A DNA stretch of 53,506 bases. Source: Candidatus Zixiibacteriota bacterium (GTDB taxonomy: Bacteria; Zixibacteria; MSB-5A5; GN15; PGXB01). Numbering within the stretch: position 1 is the stretch's first letter; each line of letters opens with the position of its first letter. The position numbers and the translations under genes are program-made. The stretch spans positions 1,430,352 to 1,483,857 of the forward strand of contig LS998015.1 of NCBI GenBank assembly GCA_900498245.1. The letters are read 5' to 3'. This document shows, in pieces, positions 44,622 to 52,148 of the stretch. Below the pieces are notes generated by a model. The model had not been told where the DNA came from. It worked only from the letters and a program-made list of their open reading frames with translations, and did no database searches.

Positions 44622-46982
44622 TTACGGGCAATTTAACGCCGTACCATTCTTATACAGGTAATTTATCATATATGATATGTCCAGTATATTAACCGTGCCG
44701 GAATTATTTATGTCGGCGGCCTGAACAGGAATGGGCGCCGAGCCGAACCGATACAAAAAATCTATGACATAAGTTATGTCGGAAATGCCCGCAGTTCCAC
44801 TTCTATCGGCATCCCCACAGACAAAAACGAAGGCTGCAATGTTAAATAAAAATTGAACATCACTCCTCCCTCCAGTTGTCACTGCCAAATCCGGTTTTCC
44901 GTCATTGTTGAAATCAGCGGCAGAAATCGAACCGAATCCATCATCCCTCACCCCGTAATTGAGTGTTGATACGAAGGTGCCATCTCCAAGGCAAATTAAA
45001 ATCAAAACATCACAGTTATTTTTCACAGCCAGGTCCGCTATGCCGTCACCGCTGAAATCAGCCACCATTAACGCAGATGGTCTGACACCCTCCGCGTAAT
45101 TGACCGCTGCCGCAAAAGTGCCGTCGCCGTTATTGATAAGGATCGATATATTGCCGGGGTAATCACTACCGGAGCCTCTATTCGCAACAGCCAAATCTGC
45201 ATCACCGTCACTATCACAATCAACTGCGACAATTGAGGAAGGACTGATTCCGGTGTTACAATTCACCGCCGCCGCAAAAGTGCCGTCGCCATTATTTATT
45301 AGAATTGAGACGCCGCCGGCATTGCTCAGGGCTAAATCCGCCTTTCCGTTTCCGTCAAAATCCGCGGAGCAAATAGAGGTCCCGCCCCCGGCGCCATAAC
45401 TAACCGCCGGGGCAAAGGTGCCATCGCCGTTATTTTTTAGAATTGAAAAACCGCCGGGATAATTCGCATCGTTGCCCCTATTGGCTACAGCCAAATCTGC
45501 ACTTCCATCTCCATCAAAGTCAGCCGCACAGATATTATAAGGCAAGGCACCAGCTCCATAATTGACTGCTGCCGCAAAGGTTCCATCGCCATTATTCTTA
45601 AAAAGCGAGACAGTGCCCGGGTCGTCGTCGTTAGCAGCAACCAAATCTGCTTTGCCGTCTCCGTCAAAATCAGCGGCATAGACTGACTTTGCAAAGTGCT
45701 CCATGGAGTAACTATCCGCTGATGAGAAAGTGGTATTGCCGTTATTTTTGAGAATAGAGACTCTTTCTGTATAAGGATACTCTCCTGCATTCAACACCGC
45801 CAAATCTATTTTTCCGTCTCCATCAAAGTCGGCGGGGTAAGCGGAGCTTGGAAGGTCACCTACCCAGAAATAGGGTGCGACGGGAAAGACCGCATTGCCG
45901 CCATTTCTGAGAATCGAAATGCTGTTCCATAAACCATTTGCTACCGCCAGATCCGGTCTATTGTCCCCATTAAAATCGGCGGCGCAGACAGAATAAGATT
46001 TTTCCTTAGCATCGAAACTAACTGCAGCAGCGAATGTCCCGTCGCCATTATTTTTCAGAATTGAAATCCTACCCCAAAATCTGATATGGGAGATTGCCAA
46101 ATCCGAAAACCCGTCGCCATCAAGATCGGCGGCAATCACTGACCAGGGATCGGAACCTGTTTCATAATAGTCCAACGCTCCGAAGGTGCCATCACCTTTG
46201 TTTTTCAGAACAGTTACCCCATTATGATTAACCACCGCCAAGTCAATTATGCCAGTCGCGTTCACATCAACGGCACATATAAAAATAGAGGTGAACCCAA
46301 CCTCATAGATGTTAGGCGCGGAAAAAGTGCCATCACCATTATTTCGCAGAACTGAAACCCCTTTATCAATCGCCAGCGCCAGGTCAGTTGTCCCGTCCGC
46401 ATCTAAATCCGCGGCGCAAATGGACCAAGCATCTCCTCCGACCACGTAACTAATCGGCGATGAAAAAGTGCCATCACCGTTATTTATTAGAATTGAAACA
46501 CTGTTTGAAACATAATTTGCAGTCGCCAGATCCGTATCCCCATCCCCATCAATATCAGCGGCGTAAATGGAATATGGAACACCCCCTGCGTAATAGGTTG
46601 TTTTCATGAATGAAGATCCACCTCCATTATTTATCAGGATGACAACACTGTCCATCGCATGCGTCACTGCCAAATCGGCCGTTCCATTGCCGTCAAAATC
46701 GGCGGTACAAATGCTAGCAGGGTACAGTCCCGCCGCATAATTAATCGCGGAAGTGAAGGTGCCATCACCCTGATTTATAAGAATCGAAATATTATGCGAC
46801 TCGAGATTTGCCACAGCCAGGTCCGCCTTTCCATCGCCATTAAGATCTGCAGTACAGATCGCTTGGGGATTTGATCCTACCTCATAATCTATACGGGCAT
46901 TAAAAATGGGCTCAAAGGAATAGACTTTTAACGGTCCGAAAAGTGACAAAATCGCCGTCAATAAAAACGCCGTCTTGAACAT
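44622..46982 (-). CDS. Secreted FG-GAP/VCBS beta-propeller protein with dockerin doublet
   Basis: This is a 786-residue exported protein. A signal peptide covers about 1-22. Fourteen repeats of about 45 to 52 residues follow, each with an Asp-rich calcium loop (such as ADFDGDGKADLAVAN) and the end motif NNGDGTF. The C-terminal ~65 residues form a dockerin-like doublet: GDADRSGTAGISDITYVIDF and ADINNSGTVNILDISYMINY. The ATG at 46982 was used because AGGAG lies 6 nt before it; a GTG two codons upstream is inside that spacing. The protein probably folds as two seven-bladed propellers for adhesion or ligand binding. No enzyme motif is seen. Confidence 0.87.
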   Translation of the reverse strand: MFKTAFLLTAILSLFGPLKVYSFEPIFNARIDYEVGSNPQAICTADLNGDGKADLAVANLESHNISILINQGDGTFTSAINYAAGLYPASICTADFDGNGTADLAVTHAMDSVVILINNGGGSSFMKTTYYAGGVPYSIYAADIDGDGDTDLATANYVSNSVSILINNGDGTFSSPISYVVGGDAWSICAADLDADGTTDLALAIDKGVSVLRNNGDGTFSAPNIYEVGFTSIFICAVDVNATGIIDLAVVNHNGVTVLKNKGDGTFGALDYYETGSDPWSVIAADLDGDGFSDLAISHIRFWGRISILKNNGDGTFAAAVSFDAKEKSYSVCAADFNGDNRPDLAVANGLWNSISILRNGGNAVFPVAPYFWVGDLPSSAYPADFDGDGKIDLAVLNAGEYPYTERVSILKNNGNTTFSSADSYSMEHFAKSVYAADFDGDGKADLVAANDDDPGTVSLFKNNGDGTFAAAVNYGAGALPYNICAADFDGDGSADLAVANRGNDANYPGGFSILKNNGDGTFAPAVSYGAGGGTSICSADFDGNGKADLALSNAGGVSILINNGDGTFAAAVNCNTGISPSSIVAVDCDSDGDADLAVANRGSGSDYPGNISILINNGDGTFAAAVNYAEGVRPSALMVADFSGDGIADLAVKNNCDVLILICLGDGTFVSTLNYGVRDDGFGSISAADFNNDGKPDLAVTTGGRSDVQFLFNIAAFVFVCGDADRSGTAGISDITYVIDFLYRFGSAPIPVQAADINNSGTVNILDISYMINYLYKNGTALNCP
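44880..46925 (-). repeat. Tandem FG-GAP coding repeats (14 units)
   Basis: Within the FG-GAP gene about 14 units of roughly 140-150 nt repeat head to tail, with near-identical stretches around the NNGDGTF codons (for example near 45110, 45280, 45420, 45570). Later units (about 45080-45670) are closer to one another than to the earlier ones, which suggests recent expansion by duplication. Confidence 0.75.
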
Positions 46983-47078
46983 AATCACTCCTTTTAATAA
47001 ATCTATTTATCACGTAAGAAATTAAAAGTAGACTGTTGCCTCTTGGACATTTTACAGCTGCCCACGATAAGAAAATTA

Positions 47079-47101
47079 ATCAGGTCGGCTCAGAACCTGA
47101 T
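47079..47101 (-). terminator. Weak hairpin downstream of the ABC exporter
   Basis: A 7-bp perfect stem, ATCAGGT (47079-47085) with ACCTGAT (47095-47101), followed on the minus strand by TAATTTTC, lies about 85 nt after the exporter stop. The T-run is poor, so its function as a terminator is uncertain. Confidence 0.35.
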
Positions 47102-47185
47102 CTAATATAGTATGTTGTTAATGTGTGTCAAGTACAATATTCATGCGACCGTGCCACTCATTTATTGAACGTTTTGAAATATATC

Positions 47186-48931
47186 TCAAGCCCGCAATTG
47201 CTTCTGGGCCAATTCACGGTACAGGGGAGAACGGACGATGAGGTCATCATGACGGCCCTCATCTATAATTCTGCCATCTTCAATTAATATTATGCGATCG
47301 GCATGTTGAACGGTCGCCAGGCGATGAGCGATGATGATTGCGGTCTTGTCAATCAAGATTTGGTTTAATGCTTCCTGTATCAGGTGCTCCGAGCGGGAAT
47401 CGAGAGCCGAGGTGGCTTCATCAAGAATCAGTATGGCAGGATTTGTTAAAACCGCTCGCGCCAGACAGACCCGCTGTTTTTCGCCGCCGGATAGAGTAAC
47501 GCCCCGCTCGCCGACTTCGCTTTGATACCCGCCGTTCAGTCCCGAAATGAAATCATGAATATTGGCGACCCGGGCCGCTTCTTCCACTTCCTTCTGAGTG
47601 GCATCCTGCCTGGCATAGGTGATATTGTCGAAAATAGTGGCCCGAAAAAGGAGGGGCTCCTGATCAACAAGACTCACATGCCGGTGAAGCGACCGGAGGG
47701 AAAGCTGTTTCAGATCAATGCCATCGATCTTCACTGAACCTGAATTCGGGTCATAGAAACGCATCAGGAGATTCACAATGGTAGTCTTGCCCGAACCGGA
47801 GGGACCGACAATGGCCAGTTTCTCTTTGGAGCGGATCGAGAGATTGAAATGCTCCATCTTGAAACTATTCTCCTCATAAGCAAAGAAGACATCTTTAAAG
47901 TCCACCGCGCCCCTGGGGTGTTCAAGTATGACGGGCGCAGATATTTCTTCAATATTGGGGGGCAGGTCGAGATATTCAAAGACACGGTCGACCGAGGCCA
48001 TGGCCGTCTGAAACTGGATGTTTACCGAAGCCAGATCCTGAATGGGGGAATAAAGATAAGTCAGAAGAATATAGAATGCCATGAGGGCGCCGAGTTTCAT
48101 TGATCCGCCGGCGATGAGGTAAGTTCCCCAGGAAAGAACAATAATGGGTCCGAGCATATTGATGAAATGAACCATGTTGGTTGCGAGGGAATTAACGACA
48201 CTGTTCTTTATATACAGCCCGGTCATACCGTTAAGAATATTATCGGTTTTATTTTTTTCGTGGCTCTCCTGGCCGAAAGATTTGACGGTTTTTATCGAGA
48301 GAAAGCTTTCCTGAAAACGGGCCGAAAGCGACGCCGTGGTTTCCTGCAATTTCCTCATCAAAGTATTGAGTTTCTTGCCGAAGAAGTGGGTCAAAAGGAT
48401 GGTCAAGGGAACCGGGATAATGGCAATCAGAGTCATGACGGGATTTATGGTGAGAAGATAAATCAGGACGGCCATAAGCAAAAGGATATTGGTAAGGAAA
48501 ACCAGCAGGGTGAAGGAAAAGAGTCCCTGAATCTGACCGACATCGGAAAGCAGCCGGGACATCATTTCACCCACCTGGTGCTTCTGAAAGAACGTGAGGG
48601 AGAGGCGCTGCAGGTGATCGAAAAGTTGCGAGCGCAGGTCGGCAATCAAGTGGGCACCGACATATGCCGAAGTGTAGTCTCTCAGCCACCCCAGGAATAT
48701 CTGGACCAGATAGACACCGATCAAGAAGAGAGCGAATAGAACCACCTTATGGATTTTGGCGGCGGCATCTTCGCCGGCGGCGAGTGACGGAATGAGATTA
48801 TCGATTAAATATTGAATGGCCGCCGGCAGGGCCAGAGAAAGGACAGAAATGACGGCCATTACCAGAAAAGCCCCGAGTTCCACTTTCCAGTACGGCTTGA
48901 GGTAGCGCAACAGTCTTTTAATTTTGGCCAT
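47186..48931 (-). CDS. ABC exporter, fused membrane and ATPase domains (MsbA/lipid or peptide type)
   Basis: This is a 581-residue half transporter of the ABCB type. Six membrane helices occupy about 1-320. The nucleotide-binding domain has Walker A GPSGSGKT (about 376-383), signature LSGGEKQ (481-487), Walker B ILILDE (500-505) and the switch His at about 536. No N-terminal peptidase (C39) domain is present. It is the gene downstream of the two radical SAM enzymes and the cysteine-containing precursor, so it is a good candidate for peptide export, although a lipid-exporting role is equally possible by sequence. It has its own promoter; the second of two adjacent ATGs falls at the predicted transcription start. 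Confidence 0.85.
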   Translation of the reverse strand: MAKIKRLLRYLKPYWKVELGAFLVMAVISVLSLALPAAIQYLIDNLIPSLAAGEDAAAKIHKVVLFALFLIGVYLVQIFLGWLRDYTSAYVGAHLIADLRSQLFDHLQRLSLTFFQKHQVGEMMSRLLSDVGQIQGLFSFTLLVFLTNILLLMAVLIYLLTINPVMTLIAIIPVPLTILLTHFFGKKLNTLMRKLQETTASLSARFQESFLSIKTVKSFGQESHEKNKTDNILNGMTGLYIKNSVVNSLATNMVHFINMLGPIIVLSWGTYLIAGGSMKLGALMAFYILLTYLYSPIQDLASVNIQFQTAMASVDRVFEYLDLPPNIEEISAPVILEHPRGAVDFKDVFFAYEENSFKMEHFNLSIRSKEKLAIVGPSGSGKTTIVNLLMRFYDPNSGSVKIDGIDLKQLSLRSLHRHVSLVDQEPLLFRATIFDNITYARQDATQKEVEEAARVANIHDFISGLNGGYQSEVGERGVTLSGGEKQRVCLARAVLTNPAILILDEATSALDSRSEHLIQEALNQILIDKTAIIIAHRLATVQHADRIILIEDGRIIDEGRHDDLIVRSPLYRELAQKQLRA

Positions 48932-48937
48932 CATCCT

Positions 48938-48967
48938 ATTATATCATATTTGAGATGACTTTGGCAA
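48938..48967 (-). promoter_or_regulatory. Extended -10 promoter of the ABC exporter gene
   Basis: On the minus strand, TTGCCA (48967-48962), an 18-nt spacer and TATAAT (48943-48938), with the extended -10 TGA just before it, form a strong sigma-70-type promoter. Seven nt past the -10 box falls on the A of the second ATG (48931), predicting a leaderless mRNA. Confidence 0.75.
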
Positions 48968-48995
48968 TATTCCCGGACGCAATATTAGCCGACCA

Positions 48996-49031
48996 AATTA
49001 AAAGGGGAAAGCCCGCAAATGGCGGCCTTTC
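48996..49031 (-). terminator. Terminator between radical SAM gene and ABC exporter
   Basis: A 10-bp stem with one mismatch, made of GAAAGCCCGC (49007-49016) and GCGGCCTTTC (49022-49031), is followed on the minus strand by CCCTTTTAATTT. It ends the precursor/maturase transcript before the exporter promoter. Confidence 0.6.
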
Positions 49032-49047
49032 GGGAGCGTCGCGAAAT

Positions 49048-50157
49048 CTATTCGGCCCGATTCTCCGCTTCGATCAAATCTTTTATGAGCGCCAGGTCAG
49101 CCTTGACAAACTCAGGATCATCGCAGTCTAGGCCGTTCTGCCGTTCGATTCGGGAGATACAATAGGGGTTGTCGGCCCTCTTGCCGGTCGCCGAAATCGA
49201 TGTATTGGCGCAGCCGCCGCGGCAAAGCATCAGATAGCGGCATTCCCGGCATTCGCCTTCGGCAGTTTCTTGAGTAAATTTGCGGTTATAGGCAAAGGCA
49301 TCGGGACGATTCCAGATTTCGGTGAATGACGTATCCCGTATGTTTCCCTCGACAAATTCCTCCGGCATCGACAGACACCCTTTTATATTGCCGTTGGATT
49401 CAATGCCGACCGCAAACGCCCCGGCATAGCATCCCAGATATATTTTTCCGTCCAGAAGTTCCGCGCCCTTACAGCCGTAATAGCCGATATTTTCGCCGAC
49501 ATCGATTTCAATTCCGCCCATTTTCCGCATATCCAGGATGGTGTCAATGAATTTAGGATAATTTTCCAAAGTCAAAATGGCATCCTTGTGGTCCTTCATT
49601 CGGCCGGTGGAAGTGGTCATCTGAATCCTCCAGATCGGACAACCGGCATCGATCAGGAGTTTTCTGATTTCATAGAGCTCACCCAGATTTATATTGGAAA
49701 CCTGGGTTACGGCACAGGCGCGGATTCGGCCTTTCATCAACTTGAGGGCGCCATAGGCGGTCCCAAAACTGTCATTTCGCTGCCTGATATAATTGTGGGT
49801 CTTTTCGACTCCGTCAAAACTTACACCGATGCTGTCGAAACCGATCCTTTCGAATTTCTGCACAATTTCTTCATTCACCAGCAGGCCATTTGTTATCAAA
49901 GCCGGCCTCGCACCGTCTTTGGCAATTCTCTCCGCCAATAGGGGCCAGTCTTCTCGCATCAGCGGCTCGCCGCCAGAAAGAGTTATATGCCTCGTACCCA
50001 GCCCGGTTAATTCGTCAATCAGGTTCAGCGCCTCATCCGTCGTCAATTCATCGGCCCGTTTCTTTCCGGCGGAGGTCCCGCAATGGATACACCTCATATT
50101 GCAGGCGAAAGTTATTTCCCAGACGACTTCTTCGGGGCGGAAATTTATCTTTTCCAT
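49048..50157 (-). CDS. Radical SAM/SPASM enzyme, second peptide maturase
   Basis: This is a 369-residue radical SAM protein. The [4Fe-4S]-SAM site is CNMRCIHC (C19, C23, C26), LSGGEPLM is the glycine-rich SAM-binding motif, and the C-terminal part has SPASM-type cysteines (GCLSM, GECRECRYLMLCRGGC and NPYC), usually two further iron-sulfur clusters. Such enzymes install thioether or carbon-carbon crosslinks in short peptides. It starts one nt after the stop of the first maturase, with AGGAG in the end of that gene, so the two are co-translated. The likely substrate is the precursor at 51652-51756. Confidence 0.88.
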   Translation of the reverse strand: MEKINFRPEEVVWEITFACNMRCIHCGTSAGKKRADELTTDEALNLIDELTGLGTRHITLSGGEPLMREDWPLLAERIAKDGARPALITNGLLVNEEIVQKFERIGFDSIGVSFDGVEKTHNYIRQRNDSFGTAYGALKLMKGRIRACAVTQVSNINLGELYEIRKLLIDAGCPIWRIQMTTSTGRMKDHKDAILTLENYPKFIDTILDMRKMGGIEIDVGENIGYYGCKGAELLDGKIYLGCYAGAFAVGIESNGNIKGCLSMPEEFVEGNIRDTSFTEIWNRPDAFAYNRKFTQETAEGECRECRYLMLCRGGCANTSISATGKRADNPYCISRIERQNGLDCDDPEFVKADLALIKDLIEAENRAE

Positions 50158-50158
50158 A

Positions 50159-51496
50159 TCAACTCCTTTGAGGTAATAAGGCTTGCTGTTGCTTGGAGTG
50201 GGCTATCAGTTCCAGCATCGGCTGCAGGTTATGTTTCCAGGAGGCGCAGCACTCCTCGTCGGTGAAAACATCATTTATTCGCTTGGCCGGGCATCCGCCA
50301 AGACATACCGGCAGCAGATGGCAGGCGCGACAGGTTTCATTGTTAAAAGGATCAAAACGAAAGAGATCGGTAAAATTCCTATGTCCAAAATCGAATTCAT
50401 TATCTACAAAACCGATTGCTTTGGCCGGATTACCTATGTTATCAAGGCATTTGAAGACTCGTCCTTCCGGATCAATCAGGAACGAATTGATCTGCTGAGC
50501 GATACAGGTAATATTGGTCGGCATCGGCAGTTTACCGATCATAAAACCGTTTTTAAGCAACAGGTTGTAATATCCGACTTCGGCCTTTGAGAATTCAGCT
50601 ATGTTAAGGCACGATTCGGCGATATTGGAGCAGGCCGGGGTAGTGGCTACGATATGGCCAAAATTGATCGCCAGGCGTTCTCTCAATCCGGCCCGGTCAA
50701 GTTCCTGGAGCAATTCTTCTATTATTTCATCGGTGGTGTTTTTGTCGACATTGACACGGATACTGATAAGCATCTTCTCGGTCGCATATTTTAAATTTTC
50801 GATAATAGTATCGAAAGATCCCCGGCCATTTTTCAAGGGTCGAGTTCGATTGTGATGCCGCGCCGGGCCGTCGAGGGTGACCTGGGCCGTTCCTACTCCC
50901 ATTTTGGCGAGACGATCAACATTTTCCCTGTTCAGAAGGTAACCGTTGGTTATGACCATCGAAACATATTCAAATTTATGTTCGCTTTGAATCTTGAAGA
51001 AAGATTTAGTGAGATCTTCGATAATGTCCATGGCCAAAAGCGGTTCGCCACCAAACCAGCCGATTTCCAGACGGGCGAGGCTGACGGCCTGGCTCTCAAC
51101 CAACTTGACAATCTTCTGAATGACCTCCGGAGACATTCGTCCCTTCTTATTATCTTCATAGCAATAACTGCACGCCATATTGCAGGCCATGGTCGGGGCG
51201 AACGATAAGCCGAGGACAGTTTTCTCATAGCGGGCCATATTGTGGCGGAGGCGGATATCCTCAAGCTCATCATAATCTCCTTGATAGACAAAAGCTCCGA
51301 TTTCCAATTGTCTCAAAAGCTCGGTCTCTTCGGGAGTGAAGCCGGCGACATCACCGTTAATAATTTTTTTTGCCAGATTTTGATAGAGGGAGAAATTTTC
51401 GGCGGTCATCAGAGCGACTCCGCCGGTCCGGGAATTATACGCAAGATAATGGCCCTCATCCCAGGGTTGAAAATGGTTATATTGCGATACGCGCAT
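50159..51496 (-). CDS. Radical SAM/SPASM peptide maturase with N-terminal recognition-like region
   Basis: This is a 445-residue radical SAM protein. Residues 1 to about 85 (beginning MRVSQYNHF and containing LAYNSRTGGVALM) form an extra domain typical of peptide-maturing radical SAM enzymes and may bind the leader of the substrate. The SAM-cluster site is CNMACSYC (C105, C109, C112) and GWFGGEPLL follows. The C-terminal SPASM region has KCLDN and CRACHLLPVCLGGCP, plus a later CC pair. The N-terminal pattern recalls geopeptide-type maturases. A good ribosome binding site (GGAAAGG) lies before the ATG. It follows the precursor gene and an intervening hairpin. Confidence 0.9.
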   Translation of the reverse strand: MRVSQYNHFQPWDEGHYLAYNSRTGGVALMTAENFSLYQNLAKKIINGDVAGFTPEETELLRQLEIGAFVYQGDYDELEDIRLRHNMARYEKTVLGLSFAPTMACNMACSYCYEDNKKGRMSPEVIQKIVKLVESQAVSLARLEIGWFGGEPLLAMDIIEDLTKSFFKIQSEHKFEYVSMVITNGYLLNRENVDRLAKMGVGTAQVTLDGPARHHNRTRPLKNGRGSFDTIIENLKYATEKMLISIRVNVDKNTTDEIIEELLQELDRAGLRERLAINFGHIVATTPACSNIAESCLNIAEFSKAEVGYYNLLLKNGFMIGKLPMPTNITCIAQQINSFLIDPEGRVFKCLDNIGNPAKAIGFVDNEFDFGHRNFTDLFRFDPFNNETCRACHLLPVCLGGCPAKRINDVFTDEECCASWKHNLQPMLELIAHSKQQQALLPQRS

Positions 51497-51519
51497 CGAA
51501 GGCCTTTCCAGTTTAAAGA

Positions 51520-51550
51520 GGGGTCAACATGAGTCTGTCCATCTGACCCC
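51520..51550 (-). repeat. Inverted repeat before the first maturase gene
   Basis: GGGGTCA (51520-51526) and TGACCCC (51544-51550) are perfect inverted copies around an 18-nt loop, 24 nt upstream of the maturase start. It lies in the transcript between the terminator-like hairpin and the gene and could be a folding or operator element. Confidence 0.45.
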
Positions 51551-51601
51551 AAAATTTAGTGCCTTTGCCCGAAAATTGTGTCCCAGAAATGGACGAGATT
51601 C

Positions 51602-51640
51602 AATAAAACCGGGGACGGAGAGAAAATCCCTCCGCCCCGG
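51602..51640 (-). terminator. Terminator-like hairpin between precursor and maturase genes
   Basis: On the minus strand, CCGGGGCGGAG (51640-51630) pairs with CTCCGTCCCCGG (51620-51609) with one bulged base, followed by TTTTATT. Placed 12 nt after the precursor stop, it should stop most transcripts there and give far more precursor mRNA than maturase mRNA. Confidence 0.85.
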
Positions 51641-51651
51641 AAAGATAACCT

Positions 51652-51756
51652 TTAGATAGTGAGATCACCACACCTTATGCCATACAGCGGATAAACGACG
51701 CCGCATTTCACTATGCAGAAATTTCTCACTGTTTTGGGATCGACGAGATAAACCAT
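51652..51756 (-). CDS. 34-residue cysteine-containing RiPP precursor peptide
   Basis: A 34-codon gene too short for usual gene calling. ATG at 51756-51754, TAA at 51654-51652, with a perfect AGGAGG (51769-51764) 7 nt before the start. The peptide begins MVYLVDPKTVRNFC and ends YGIRCGDLTI. Cysteines are at residues 14, 18 and 29, with the C-x3-C pair and a Pro-Leu-Tyr-Gly turn between. The first ~12 residues could be the leader. It stands directly upstream of two radical SAM/SPASM genes and an ABC exporter, downstream of a perfect-consensus promoter, and is followed by its own hairpin. This is the classic layout of a ribosomally made, enzymatically modified peptide. Modification, cleavage site and activity are unknown. 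Confidence 0.88.
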   Translation of the reverse strand: MVYLVDPKTVRNFCIVKCGVVYPLYGIRCGDLTI

Positions 51757-51797
51757 TCTTTCACCTCCTAAGGGGTTAGTATGGGGTTAAGAAGAAG

Positions 51798-51833
51798 CCC
51801 GCATCAGGGGGAGTTGCCTCCGTAAGTTGCGGG
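51798..51833 (-). promoter_or_regulatory. Two-tier hairpin in the leader of the peptide gene
   Basis: On the minus strand an outer stem CCCGCA (51833-51828) with TGCGGG (51803-51798) encloses an inner stem GGAG/CTCC (51821-51818 and 51813-51810) with loop GCAA, followed by a pyrimidine-rich CTTCTTCTTAA. It sits about 30 nt before the ribosome binding site and may be a regulatory or attenuation structure. No known riboswitch class was recognised. Confidence 0.5.
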
Positions 51834-52005
51834 GATTGTATGTTATCTCAAAAATATTCTGTAAGAATAAGTCGTGCTCCAAAATATAAATTATGGGTAT
51901 TTATAAAAGATATATCAGGCAGTGAAAAAATAGCTTTTTAAACTAAATTAAAATACCTGACAATAATTCCTGCGTATCCTCCGGTAGCAAGAGATGCGAT
52001 GTTCT

Positions 52006-52034
52006 ATTATAATTTGGCATTTGAAAATTGTCAA
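52006..52034 (-). promoter_or_regulatory. Perfect-consensus sigma-70-type promoter of the RiPP operon
   Basis: On the minus strand TTGACA (52034-52029), exactly 17 nt, and TATAAT (52011-52006) match the consensus at all positions and spacing. It lies between hypE and the precursor gene and would give a leader of about 240 nt (to 51757) that holds no gene and shows the hairpin at 51798-51833. Confidence 0.88.
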
Positions 52035-52148
52035 GTGTCTAATTTATCGTCACCCCAATAAATTGCACCCATTAAGTCCGATATCCCATACAAAACTGTA
52101 AATATTTGCCAATAAATTAATTGAGTGGGATCCTACGGCTTCAATATA

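Noticed and set aside
44880-46925. Regular repeats that could suggest a repeat array such as CRISPR
   Set aside because: The period is about 140-150 nt, the units are coding throughout and vary as protein repeats do.
51525-51600. Possible insertion-sequence remnant near the inverted repeat
   Set aside because: No transposase fragment, no target duplication and no second end were found; it is reported only as an inverted repeat.
51938-52000. Open frame in the RiPP leader (21 codons including ATGGYAGII-like residues TGGYAGIIV)
   Set aside because: There is no ATG, GTG or TTG in frame before it and a TAG lies just upstream, so it is probably not translated.
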